Positions 1 to 13,208 of a stretch of 64,000 nt of DNA are shown piece by piece (within the stretch, counting starts at the first letter, position 1; every line of letters starts with the position of its first letter). Origin of the DNA: Ophiosphaerella korrae. Its lineage: Eukaryota; Ascomycota; Dothideomycetes; Pleosporales; Phaeosphaeriaceae. The DNA lies in the NCBI GenBank assembly GCA_028456385.1, contig JALNQF010000141.1, forward strand, positions 53,570 to 117,569, given 5' to 3'. A program made the translations under genes and the position numbers. The notes below the pieces were generated by a model. It had not been told where the DNA came from. It searched no databases and worked only from the letters and a program-made list of their open reading frames with translations.

Positions 1-3000
1 AAAGCAAGAATTAGATATAAAATAATTTATATAGAAAAACTAAGAATACTATAAGCTCTAAAGGATTAGGTAATATAAGTTAATAACAACCTCTAAGTAT
101 AGAGAATAAATAAAAATAGAGGATACCCTAGAAATTAAGATAATAGAGACCCTATAATTATTAATCTAAATAAGGATAAGAAGAAAAGAAAGAATAAAGA
201 CTTTACGTACTTTAAGTATAGTAAGAAAAGCTACTACGTAAAAGATTATTAGTTAAGGAAAGATATAATATACTATAAATATAGGAAGCTAAGATACTTT
301 ATAAAGGACTATAAAAGTAAAGACCTTAAAAGAGAGAACTAGTTAAAAATAACTAAGAACTAAAAGGAAGTACCTAAAGTATAAGCTAAGCTATAAGAAA
401 AAGCTATAGTAAATAAAGAATTATAGTATATAATACTTAATTAGGCCTTTTACTATAATAATAACTACTATATATATCTTTCTAGTAAATAGAGAGTAAG
501 ATAGTTCTTATAGAAGAATAGAGTAGTTATAATAAAAGAATAATAGATAAAAGTATAGTTAGAAGAAATAACCTATATAATAGACCTACTAATAGAAGAC
601 TTAGAAAGAGAGAAGCCTTAAACCTTATTAATCTACGCTAAAGAATTAGTAGAAGATAAAAAGACTACTATAGTTACCTCTAAAAAACTATAAAGTAATA
701 AAGAAGAAGTTAATATAAAAGGTATAGAGTATACCTAGTTAGATATATATAGTTATAATAGCTATATAATAATAGATATAGTAAAATAAAGTAGAGAATA
801 GTAATTTATTTAGAAATACTTACTAGTTATAAGTATAGAGGAAGTGTATAAAGACTAGAAAGAACGTAATCCTAAGAATATAAAGTTTATACTATTTTAA
901 GAATAAATAAAGTAATATATAGTTATAGTAAAAAGAATACCTATATAAAAAGAGTAGTAATACCTTATAAGAAAAACGCGATAAATTAATAAAACCTATA
1001 CACTACGTATACTAATAGTATACTACGTCCTAATAGAAAAGATACCTAAAAAAGACTAATACTAAGAAAGAGATAATAAAAGAATAGACCTAGAATATCT
1101 AATATACTTTAAAATATTATAAATATTATACCTAGATATAAACTATATTATATATAGAAATTAGAAAGTAAACAATTATATATAGCTAGTAAGAAGAAAA
1201 GGTTACAACTATATAAAAGTAATTTAAGTAGAAGATATTATAGGATAGAAAATAATATTAGAAGAAGGATATATAGTAGTAAGGCTAAGAACAAAGCTAT
1301 CTAAGAAATACGTCTTAAGAAGACTATAGTATAAATATACGTATAATAAATATCTAAAATATAAAGAATATAAACTTAAAATAAAGCTATAGCCCTAGAA
1401 AGATAGATAATTTATAAAACTACTTAAGTAAGATAAGCTAGAAAGTATAAGAGGCTTATATATTATAAAAATAGGTACCTTCTAAAAAAAAAGAGTATAA
1501 GTAATAATTAATAGTAGAGCTACAAAGAACTTTATATTAAAGAAGTTTATAGAAGAATAAGGAATATATTATATAATAATAAAATACCCTTAATAACTAA
1601 GTATAATTAAAAGAAAACTATTTTAAGAACTTATAAAATTTAAAACAGTACTCTCTATATTTAAGTTAGAAGAGTTAAAGATTAAAAATATAGTTATAGA
1701 TAAAATAACAATTAATAACAAATAAGATATAATCTTAGGAATACTATAGCTATAGATAGTAAATCTAAGAATTAGTTAGAGAATAAGAAAAATTAGTTAC
1801 TCTAAACAAGATATATTAAAAGCTGACATAAATATATATAAAGGAAAATTCCTAGATAAATATAAGAAATAAGAAAAGTAACTTATAGAACTAAAAGCCT
1901 ACCTTCTAGAATACTAACTATAGGACTTAGCGATAGAACTAGAAGATAGAAAGGACATAAGATAGAGCCTAGTCTACTAAAAAATAAAAGAAGAGTTTAA
2001 AATTAAATAAATATTTATATAAAACGTACTAAAGAAAAGATAGATATAAGACTCTAAATCCTTAGTAGTATATAGGCTTATATTTATAGATAAAAAGAGA
2101 ATAGATAATAAAAGACTTTACGTAGACTTTAGAAAGATAAACGTAATTATAAATAAGAATTAATACCCCTTACTATAAATTAATAAAATATAAGATAGGC
2201 TATAAAGAGTAAAGATCTTTATAAAACTAGATATTTAGAACGCTCTTAGGGAACTATAATAATAGACTTTATTATAAAGTTATTTAAGTTAAAAGACTTA
2301 ATATTAGGAGTTAAGTATAATAGAATTCTAATAATAGTAGATAAGTTTATAAAGTACTTATATTTTAGACTATATAAAGAGAAAAGTAAGATAGAAGCTA
2401 CTATATACTAGGTCCTAGGAACTATAGTTAGCTAGTATAGTATTCTAGATAAGATTATTATAGATAGAGATATACAATTTATATTAAAACTATAGAGAAT
2501 AATAATAGTATAATTAGGAGTATAATATTAAATATTAATAGTATATTATCTATAAATAGATAGATAATTAAAACGTATAAATTAGATAGTAGAGTAGTAC
2601 TTAAGATACTACCTTAACTATAATTAGAATAATTAAGTATAATTACTACCTATAGTATAGCTAGTATATAATAGCGTAAAAAATATAGTAATAGAAGTAT
2701 TACTTTTTTTTGTAAACTATAGATTTAATCCTAATATATATTAGATACTAAGAAATATAGAATTCTAGACCCTAAGAAGAGAAAACTTTATAAATAGAAT
2801 AAAAGAAATATACAACTAATTAAAATAGAATATAGAGTTCTTATATAATTATATAGTAAAGTAATATAATAAAAAATTTAAAGAGGGACTTTAATTTAAA
2901 GAGGAAGAAAAAGTATAGTTAGTTTAAAGAAATATTAAGAGTAAAAGATCTAGTTTAAAACTAGATTTCGTAAAAATAGAACTATATAAGATTAAAAAAA

Positions 3001-3782
3001 AAGTTATACTAGTTATATTTAAATTAAAGCTACTAAGTAAGATAACTAGTAAAAGAAGTACTATAAGATTATATAGAATACTATAGAAATAAATATAACT
3101 AATACGCACTATAAAGAATATTATAACTAGTTAAAGTACTTTAACTACTCTAAGAAACTAGAAGAGTACTAAAGTTAAAATCCTCTAGACTACCTTATAG
3201 TAAACTAAGAAAACTAATAGTACTACTAAAAGATAGAGAGATAGTAGGAGCACTTAATATAATAGAAACTAGAGTAGCCCCTAGTATATCTTTAAAGTCT
3301 ATTTTAGCCTCTATTATATAAGACTATTTAGATAACTTAGCGTTATTATAAGCTTTTATTTTATAAAGATACTTAATATAAGAATAAAGCTCTACTAGCT
3401 TATAAAGAGTTAGCTTATACTTAGCTTTAGCTTTAGTAAGTTATAATAATAGTTACGCTTAAGCCCTATTAATAGCTCTCCCTATATAATTTAGTAGAAA
3501 ACAATTATATAGTAATTAAATACTTATACTTAGTAAGTAAAACGCTAGAAGAAGTATATTTATACTAAATATTAGCAAGAATATATTTATTATAGTACTT
3601 ACTATCTTTTAAAGATATAAGATATAAAAGACCTAGTTTAGTATAGTAATAATAAGGAAATATTTTAACTCTATTACAAATAATACAAGCTATAAGAAGA
3701 AGCTTATTACGTTAAGAACGCGAAGGTATAAAGAGTAATAAGGAACTAAGAATTAATAAAGAAACTAGACTAATAACTTTAG
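1..3782 (+). mobile_element. Gy1: RIP-degraded, internally rearranged Ty3/Gypsy copy (5' end outside window)
   Basis: The window opens inside gag. A CCHC zinc-knuckle pair is recognisable near 205-320 with Cys codons changed to Tyr, the protease DSGA-type motif near 1505-1530 and the RT palm near 2090-2170. Every frame is closed by TAA/TAG. Compared with the other copies, about 1.4 kb is missing at about 2247 (from RT across RNase H to the integrase zinc finger). A 105-bp piece of that missing region (3036-3140) sits where the chromodomain should be. The element is interrupted at 3782 by Gy2 and resumes at 26679. Confidence 0.85.
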
Positions 3783-4224
3783 TATTATAGTCGCAACAAG
3801 AGAAAGCTAATTTAAGCTAATTAGTCCCGCTATAGATAATAACAACGTATACGACCTATAAGGAGATAAACTAGATTAAGAGACTAACTATAATAGGGAC
3901 ACGTAATAGATTCGTAATTTGTAATCTTAGTAAATATAAAGTATAAAGCTAAGTACGTAATAGATTTACAATTCGCGATCTTAGTAAACGCGAAGTATAA
4001 AGTTAGCTAAGAGGCCTAAGTATATAGTTAGTAGAATACGTATTATTAAGATAGTATTAGTAATTTAATCCTTTAACTATAGAGCGCTAATACAAGATAG
4101 TTATAAAATATCTTCTATTGTTTATAGTTATTATAGATCCTAATATAAGCTTTTACTATTAACTCTTAACCTACTAATACTCCTAATATAGGTACTTATA
4201 GTTAATAATAGGAGGCCTATTATA
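3783..4224 (+). repeat. Gy2 5' LTR (442 bp)
   Basis: It matches 26237-26678 along its whole length and is identical in length. It contains two direct copies of a block of about 55 bp (GATTTGTAATTTGCGATC-like, then a TTAGTAAA run), typical of the plus-strand LTR subtype here. Confidence 0.9.
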
Positions 4225-5743
4225 CTTTACTAATTTAGTTTTAAGAGAAGCGAAGCGTAAGTAGCGTATAGTCTAGCTAATACAATAGTAGAAAGTTTAA
4301 CTAGGAAAATAGCTAAGGCACCTATAAGTAGCTATAAGTTAGATAATATAGTATAGAAGGATATTAAAAACTATATAAACGATTTAATTTCTAAAAAAGA
4401 AGATATAAAAATAGTAATCGACGCCTTAGAAACCTAGAATAAAGAACTTTAGGAATACGCGAAATAAAATAAGGCCTAGATTAAAGCTATTATAGAGGGA
4501 TAAAACTAGATAGAACTAATTATATAACGCCTAGAGATAAGTACAACAAAGAAACTACTAAAAATACCTATCTTTAAGAAGTTTAAAAGAATAAAAGAGA
4601 AACTAAAACCTTTTATAGCTTTAGTACAACTCTAGATAGATATATAAGTACTATACTTTAATATAGAAGAAAAGAAGGTAATATATATTAGACTATACTT
4701 TAAAGAAGATATAATAAAGTAGTATAAGCTTTACTAGATAGACTATATAACGTATTCTCTAATAACCTAAAAAGATAAAATAAGAGCTATCTTTAGAAGT
4801 TATAAATACTTTACTAAATAAATAAGAGTAGTATTTAGGGATATAGATATTACCTAATAAGCTAAAGAGAAACTTAAGAGGCTTATACAAAGTAAGAGTA
4901 TTCTAGAATATATATTACAATTTAAATAACTAAGTTAGAATATAGAATAGAATAAGTTAGCCTTAATATTATAATTTAAACAAGGACTAAACTCTAAAAT
5001 TCGATATAAAATAATCTATATAGAGAAACTATAGATACTAGAAGCTATAAAGTAATAGGTAATACAAATTAATAATAATCTTTAAGAATAGAAGAAGAAT
5101 AAATATAGAGGTTACACCTAAAACTATAACAAGAGAGACCTTATAATCCTTAACGCTAATAAAGATAAGAAGAAAAAGAAGAATAAAGACTTTACGTACT
5201 TTAACTATAGTAAGAAAAGCTACTATATAAAAGATTACTAATTATAAAAGAAAAAAGATATAGTATATTATAAATATAGGAAACCTAGATACTTTGTAAA
5301 AGACTATAGAAGTAAGGACCTAAAGAAGGAAACTTAGTTAAAAATAACTAAAAAGAAGAAAGAAGTACTACAAGTATAAGCTAAACCTTAAGAGAAAGTA
5401 GCTAGGAGTAAAGAAGTACAATATATAATACTCTATTAGACCTTTTGTTATAATAACAACTACTATATATATCTTTCTAGTAAATAGGGAGTAGTATAGT
5501 TCCTATAAAAATAGAGATATAGAGTAACTATAATAAAAGAAAGTAGAATAAAAGTATAGCTAGAATAAATAGCCTATATAATAGACCTACTAATAGAAGA
5601 CTTAGAAAGGGAAGAACCTTAGAACCTATTAATCTAGGCTAAAAGATAAGTACTAAATAAAGAGACTACTATAGCTTCCTTTAAAGGACTATAAAGAAGT
5701 AAGAAACGAGTTAGTATAAGAAGTATAGAATATACTTAGCTAG

Positions 5744-6085
5744 TGTAAGGTAGACTTTACGCAAGATAACTTAATAAGGCAGTTTTAATAATTAATTAAA
5801 AAGAGTAAATAGTAGATAAAGCTATCTAAGTAAGTACTAGGTATATATACCTAGTAGCCTACTAAGCGCTAACTAAAAGTAGAAAGGTAGTTAAATGTTA
5901 GTAAGTTGTAAACTTACTAACATATTAGTAAGTTCGCAATATTAGTAAGTTTGCGATATTAGTAAGTTGCAAACTTACTAACATATTAGTAAGTTTATAA
6001 TATTAGTAAGTTTGCTATATTAGTAAGTTGTAAACTTACTAACATTAGTACGAAAATAAGAGATATAAGGGATAACTCCCTTATA
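5744..6085 (-). repeat. Ch1 LTR (left; 3' LTR in coding sense) with palindromic minisatellite
   Basis: It begins TGTAAGGTAGAC and ends CTCCCTTATA. At about 5895-6055 it holds a tight array of TTAGTAAGTT units, several joined to their reverse complement AACTTACTAA to make perfect short palindromes (TTAGTAAGTT-gcaa-ACTTACTAA type). I count seven forward and three inverted half-units. Confidence 0.9.
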
Positions 6086-9000
6086 CGTCTCTCTCCTTTT
6101 AAAGAGCGAATTCCTAGAGCTTAAAAAGGGCTCTAATTAACTAATAATACTTATTAGGTAGTAGTAGTAGTAGCTAGGGTTAAGGAGGTTAACTATTTTT
6201 AGAGTTAAAATCGTTATTTATAGAGTATAGAGCTAAGGTTTTTACTAATTTTAGTATAAAATTAAGACACGCGCAACTTCTATATATAAAACGTGTCGAC
6301 TACAAACTCTTTTCTACTACTTCTACCCTATACTAATAAAATTAAACCTAAAAGTGTTTGTATATAGTATAAGAGAAGGTAAAGTTAATACTACTAAGTA
6401 ACTTAATAGCGCTAGATCTCTATATAGGTACTTACTATAGATATAGGCTTTGCAATAGGTAGGTTTATTAATATAGGGGACCTAGTAAGCTTAATATTTA
6501 TAAGTATTAGGGGGTAGGTAGCGTAGAGTAGCCCTAGCTAGGAATTTAGTAGCTAGTCGTAAATTCTACAATAGTAAACTAGACCTACGCGTAACTAGTT
6601 ATAAGGGAGCGTAGTAGTCGTAGCTGTAGTAGTAGAGTAAGCCCTAACCTAAAAAGAGTCCTACGCTTACTAGCTAAGGTAAACTATTCCTACTATTTTT
6701 ACGCTATAATTTATCTTTAGCTAGTAGTAAAGTTTTCTAATTACGCCTTAGAGGGCCTTTTTGCGCCTACTAATAGCTAGGGTACCTTACTAGGTTGCGT
6801 CTTTGTTAGGCTCTATTTTAGGTATATAGTTAGTATTTTAGGCTTCTCTAGGTAGTTCTAGTAAAAGTTAAAGGTAGTAATTATGCTTTATAAAGGGGCT
6901 TTTTTGCGCCTATTAATAGTTTTAGGCTTATCTAGGTAGTTCTAGTAAGGGCTAAAGGTAGTAATTACGCTTTAGAGAGGGCTTTTTTTATACCTATTAG
7001 TAAGTTAAGATACTCTAATAGGTTACGTCTTTGTTAGGGCTCTATTTTTTTAGTATACGTAGAGTTAGTAGTTTAGCTTTCTCTAAGTAGTTCTAGTAAA
7101 AGTTAAAGGTAGCTTTATATTTTACAAATTCTTCTACTAGCTCTTATATAGGTTTATTATAGCTAGTCTAGTAAACTAAGTAGTACTATTTTACGTATTT
7201 TTTGCGCTCTTTAAAGCGTACGTCTAAGATAGCTTCTACTAGGTATTCTTTATATACGCTACTAGTTTCTTTATTAGTAATAATAATAGAGATTAGCTAT
7301 AGTAGGTCTTAATCTAGTAAAGGCTTCTAATCTCTAAGGCGTAAGAGTTTTAGAGAGAAGACTAGGAATACGCCTTTACTTAGTATTTCTTAGGGTAGTA
7401 CTAGCTTATATACTCTACTATTGTAGATAACTCTCTTAATAGAGTATAGGCCTACTTATTAGTAGTCTAATTTTAGGGTTAGCTAAGTAGTTCTCTAATT
7501 AGCTATACTAATATAGGCTTAGTTACTAACTTTATATACTAGTCTACTTTAGCAAGAAGTATTAGCTTAGGCTACTTACTCTTATTGTGCCTAGAGTATT
7601 TTTTCCTTAAGGTAGGCTACTAGGTTACTATAGGCGTTAAGTAGCTTGTTAGCTTGTATACGTTAGTCGCGTTAGGCTAGGTTTAGTTAATCTTTATTGT
7701 TTTTACTAGAGTATATACTACTATAAGGGTAATACCCTAGATCTACAAAAAATAGGGTTATCCTAATAGATATATTAATAGTGTTATTTACCTAGAACTT
7801 AGCTACGTATAGCTAGGCTACCTAGTTATCTTACGCGTAGTTAACGTATTACCTTAAAAAGATCTCTAGGGCTTAATTTACTTACTTAGTTTAGCTATTA
7901 GTTTCTAGGTAGTACGTAGTTAAGAGCTTTTACGTAATATAGAGGCGTTTATATACGTAGCGCTAAAATTAGCTAATAAAAGTTGTCCCTCTATTAGATA
8001 TAATATTTATTAGGACTCTATAAAGCTTAAAAATAGATATAAAATATTAGGTAGCTTCCTCTAGTTTTAAGGACTTATAGAGGAAGAAATAGCGTCTTTT
8101 TATAAGATAGTAGTAAATTACTAGGATATATTTATAAATCTAGCTGCTATTTTTGCTAGTTAGCAAGGCTTAGATATAGTCTACTAAGATATTAGTCTAG
8201 GGTGCGTAGAGAATTAGTATAAGTTAGAGGTAACTAAGTTTACTATCTTGTAAGTTCTTTATATAGTAGTAGATTAGGTATATATTATAAAATTACTTAA
8301 TAGCTTAGAGTATCTTAGGCTAATAATAGTACTTATATATTAGATATAGCGTACTATAAGGTCCTTTATAGCTTACTAACTAATAGTTGTAGTATAAATT
8401 AAAGATTTAGTAGCGTAGATAGGCGTTTAAGGAGATATATAGATACGTTTTATTAACCTAGAGGTGCCTTTCTTTCTCTAATCTAGTAGAGCTAATATTA
8501 ATATATAAGAAGTAGTATCTTACTTTATAGAAGGCTTTTAATAGTTTTTATTATCTACTATCTATAGTAGTAAATATAGCTTAGGCTACGTAGTCTTCTA
8601 AGTACGCTATATCTAGTAATTCTTCTATTAGGCGTAAGTTAATAATATATAGTAGGAGTTCTAGGTCTAGTTCTCTATTATAGAGTAGTAGAAAATCCTC
8701 TAGTAGGTTTACTAATATAGGTTTTATTCCTATAATATAGCGAAGGTAGGCGTATACTATAGTAGCTTATTCTAGCGTAAATCTATCTAGCTTTTATAGG
8801 TCTACGAGGCTTAGAGCGTAAATTACTATATTTAGCGTAGGTTTTACGCCTAGGGCTAAGACTTAAGGGCTTAGGATAATTTAGTTAGCTCCTAATACTT
8901 GTAGATCAAAATCGTCTATAGGGCGATCCTATAGTTAGTAGCTTAGGGCGTCTATAACCTTGTTTATATTACTAAGTACGTATTTAATATAGAAATTAAA

Positions 9001-12000
9001 TTAGGATAGGAATAATAACTAGTAGGCCTAGTAGTAATTAAGCTTTTTAGTTATTATAAAGGTTTCTAAATTATAGTAGTCTATTATAACGTAGATTGTA
9101 TATAGACTACTTATAAGCTCTAGTTCCTATTCTTTAAATACTTAGATTATAGCTATAAGTTCTAGGTCGTAGATATTATAATTATATTCTACTAGGGTGT
9201 GTTTTTTTAAGAAGAAGCTAACTAGCTATTAGATTCTATCTTAGTTTAGTTAGCTTATTACTCTACCTAAAGCCTACCTAGAGGCGTTAGTTTAGATATA
9301 GATTAGTTTTAAGGAGTTAAAGTAAAGTAAGACTATACCTAGCTAGAAGGTAGCTTTTAGTTTATTAAAAGCGTCTATATATTCTTAGGTAATTATAAAG
9401 AGCTTATATTAGGTTTTTTAAAAAAGTAGCCTATCTCCTTTAGTAAGTTTAGTAATAACCTTAGACTTAATTAACTTAGTAAGTAGTAAGGCAAGGCTTA
9501 AGTAATCTTTAATAAAGCGCTAGAGAAATCTAGTATAGCCTAGAAAGGCTAAGACTTCTTTAGTAGTCTTTAGTATTTCTTACTCCTAGATAGCTTTAAC
9601 TTTAGAGAGATCTATTATAATTCCTTTATTAGAGATAATTATACTTAAAAACTTAACTAAGGTAGTATAGAGGCTAGATTTTTTAGGGTCTATATAGAAG
9701 CCTTACTCTTTTAGTTACGTAAGTACTTTATAAACGTACTAGATATAGTCTATTTTATTATTAGAGTATATTAAGACGTCGTCTATATATATAGTGTAGA
9801 AGTCGTCTAAATATTCTAGTAGGGCTAAGTTAATAGTGCGCTAGAAAGTAGCTAGTGCATTAGTAAAGCTAAAAAGTATTACCTTATAAGTATATATACT
9901 AAAGTAGGTAATAAAGGTAGTTAGCTATTCTAAATTTAGGGTAATATATAAGTAGTAAAAGGCGTATATTACGTTAAATTTAGAGAATATCTTTACTTTA
10001 TTTAGGTAAGCTAGTATTTCCCTAAAGAATAGAATAGAGTACTAGTCTTTAATAGTAGATTTGTTTAGCTTATAGTAGTTTACGTAGACTTATAAGCTAC
10101 TATCTAGTTTAGCTATAATTAGTAGGTTATTTCTAGCTAGAGAGCTACATTTACTAATAAAGCCTTTACCTTCTATTTCTTAGATATATTTCTAGATTAC
10201 TTTATCTTATTTTCTAGTAAAGAAGTAAGGTTTAGCGTCTAGAATTTTTGCGCTAGGTTTAAAGGTAATTTCTAGGTTGTATAGCCTATAAGAGAGAAGT
10301 TCCTTAGTAGCTTTCTTGTTAAAATAGAGTATTAGGTCTTAATATAGTTAGAGTAGTTCTATAGATAAAATATCCTTAAGCTCTACTATAAGTAGTAGTT
10401 TATAAAATTACGCGTAATCTACTTCTCTAGCTACCTTGTAGTAGTATACTAGTAGTAGTATTCTATCTAAAGTAAGTACTATAAGCGTATATCTACTTCT
10501 TCTAGTAAAGGCCTTAATTACATAATAACTAATAGTTTAAATATCTATTAATAAGTTCTATTTATACTTATTAGGGTACTTACTTAGGGGCCCTATAAGA
10601 GTAGATAATAGTTTAAGTGCTAGCTTCTTTAAGGCTATAGTAGAGTAATATCTAGGCGCGCTATAGTATACTACTAAGAGGATTTTATTAGTTATCTAGT
10701 AGTACTATTAGTAGTAAGTATTAGGGAATAATAACGTTTTATAGTAGTAGTTAAGTTTAATAGTATAGGCCTTACGCTATAAAAATCCTTGAATAAAGTT
10801 AAATTAGCTTACGTTTTTAATAATATAAGTAGAAGTCTATTTAATATATACGCCTACTTATAAGTAGAACTTAACTTAATACGTAATAGACTTAGATAGA
10901 GAACTATTATATCTTTTATAGATAATAAGTTAAGGTAGCTAAATAGTTTATAATTTTATAGTCTTCTAGGTAAATTTTTATTAAATAAAGTTTATATTAG
11001 CTCTATTATTAGCTAGGGTTCTAGCTATATAGAGTACTATAGGGTCTTTACTTAAGAAGCTAGTAAATAAGAATTAGTTTAGCTTAGCTTCTATTAGATT
11101 AGTTAGTAGTTTCTTATACTAGACTATCTATATTCTATAAGTAAGTATATAAGATATAGCTATACTAGGAGTTATACTTTAGTAGTTAATTACGCTCTTC
11201 TAGTTTGTGTAATCCCTAGGTTAAGGCTTTAGGCCTAGGGAACGTTGTTTTCTAAATCCTAGTCTAAGTTAAGCTCTAGTTCTAGCTCTATATCTAGTTA
11301 GGGGTTATATTTAAAGAATTAGTCCTCTATTTCTATATCTATTTTAGAGTCTATTACTATATAGGCAGCTATATAGTAGTTTATAGTGTTAGTAGGTATC
11401 TTAGATTTAGTAGCTTTTATTTATTTATAAGTAGTATAGTCTAGCTTCCTAATACCTATCTTTTTATAGCTCTAGTATAAAATTATTTTAGGGTTCTTAG
11501 TTTTAATTATAGTAGTCTTTTTACTAGTTAGGTATATTCCTCTAAATACGCCTTCTAGTTATAGTTAATAGTATTTTAGTTCTTATAGAGTTATAGCTAG
11601 TTCTTCTTTAAAGTTTTATATCTACGCTCTTAGTTTAGCTCTTATAAGCGCTAGGGTATAAAGCTAGGTTTACCTAGAGCTTATATCTAGGTTGTAATTA
11701 TTTACTTTATTTTCTAATATTAAGATTATCTTTTGAAAATTAGTAGGGCTATTATAGATACTAGGGGTAGTACTAGTAGCTTCTCTAAGCTAAGGTTGCA
11801 GCTTTTTTTAAAGGTAGATATTGTATAGCTATAGGTTCTATTATAGTTTAAGGCTAATATTATTAAATTTAGAGAGGAATTTAGCCTATACTAACTAGGT
11901 AGTTTTGTAAGTTAGTTAATCTAGTCTAAATTTAGCTATTTCTAAGGTTTTGTAACGTACTTCTCTTAATCCTACTATATCTATATTACTAAATTAGTAA

Positions 12001-12782
12001 AAAAGTACGAAGAAATATATAAATTCTTCTTAGTATAGGTAAGTAACACTATTTAGGATAGTAAGGTATAGGCGAGCTAATCCTATATAGTAGCGTATAA
12101 TAACGTTAGCTTAGGTTTATAAGCTAATATGTTTTTTTCTATTAGTAATAAAGTAATTATATATAGACTAGATAAAGGATATAACGTCTACGTAGCATCT
12201 TATACCTAAAAATTATAAGGGTTTTATAGAGTAGTCTTTTTATTCTTTATACTAGTAAAAATTAAAGGCTAGCTCTTAGATACTAGTTAAGAAAAGAGTT
12301 AGGGTAAACTCTTCTCTATTAAAGATATAGCGGCCTACTACTAGTACTTAGGGTTTAAACTCTCTTTTAAAGAAGCTAGGTTACTAGCCTTATAGTAAGA
12401 TCTTAGTATAAAGTAGTTCTATATCTTTCTACGCTAGTATATTAAAGTTAAAGGTTTCTAGCTTAGTTTGTTTAGCTATTAAGTCTTCTTAGTAGATTAC
12501 TACTTCGCGTAAGTAGTTATATTTTACTATAGCTTCTTTCTATAGGGCTTTATACTAAGTAGCTCTTTAGCCTAAAGTATTATATTACTTTATAATATAG
12601 TTATAGTCTAGTAGTAATTACACTAGGCGTTCTTAGAGTTAGGCTAATTAGTTATTTTATTAAGAGAGTTATTTATCTAATTTACTTACTCTAGCTATAA
12701 GCCTCTAGTTTTATTTATTTGCTACGTCGATTGTATTCTATATCTAAGTATTCGCAACTACTAAGTATAATACTATTCTAGC
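6086..12782 (-). pseudogene. Ch1 pol and 3' UTR, dead by RIP
   Basis: In coding (minus) order: the upstream polyprotein (about 12780-10300, domains not clear to me), RT with an intact Asp-Asp codon pair (GACGAC) near 9775, RNase H (about 9450-9000), integrase zinc finger and core (about 8400-7700), and the chromodomain (about 7250-7120). About 1 kb of non-coding sequence then leads to the LTR. Within 6731-7115 there are three imperfect copies of a block with a TTTTTTGCGCCTATTAATAG core next to a TCTAGGTAGTTCTAGTAAAA-like segment. All frames are interrupted. Confidence 0.75.
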
Positions 12783-13208
12783 TGTAACAGGCCTCCTATC
12801 GTTAACTATAGGTACCTATCTAGAGGTTAGTAGATTACGAGGTAATAGTAAAAGTTTATATTAGGATCTATAATAACTATAAATAATAGAAGATATTTTG
12901 CAACTATCTTATATTAGCGTTCTATAGTTAAAGGATTAAATTACTAATACTATCCTAATAATATATATTCTACTATCTATATACTTAATATAATCTATAA
13001 TCTATAGTTACTAAGACTAATAGATTATAGATTACTCTAATCTATAATCTATTAGTGCTAAGAGTTAATAGATTATAGATTGCTCTAGGTGTCCTAGTTA
13101 TATGTAGTTTCCTAGTCTAGGTTGTTACCCTACTTATCTTATACCTTGTTAGCACCTAAGTTAGGATTAATTAGTTCTATCTTGATTCCTTCTATTACAC
13201 CTATAATA
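12783..13208 (-). repeat. Gy4 LTR (left)
   Basis: It is 426 bp, identical in length to its partner. It contains a run of AATCTATAATCTATTAGT and its reverse complement (about 12985-13085) able to form several alternative hairpins. This block is absent from the plus-strand Gy LTRs. Confidence 0.9.

Noticed and set aside
2924..3109. Minus-strand 61-codon open frame in Gy1
   Set aside because: It lies antisense to the Gy1 integrase/rearranged region; its Leu/Ile-rich product is what AT-rich DNA gives by chance.
5895..6060. Possible CRISPR-like array in the Ch1 LTR
   Set aside because: Units are palindromic, about 17-26 bp apart with near-identical linkers and no unique spacers, in a eukaryotic LTR.
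12985..13085. Inverted AATCTATAATC blocks as an independent MITE
   Set aside because: They occur at the same place in Gy4 and Gy6 LTR pairs, so they are part of the LTR.
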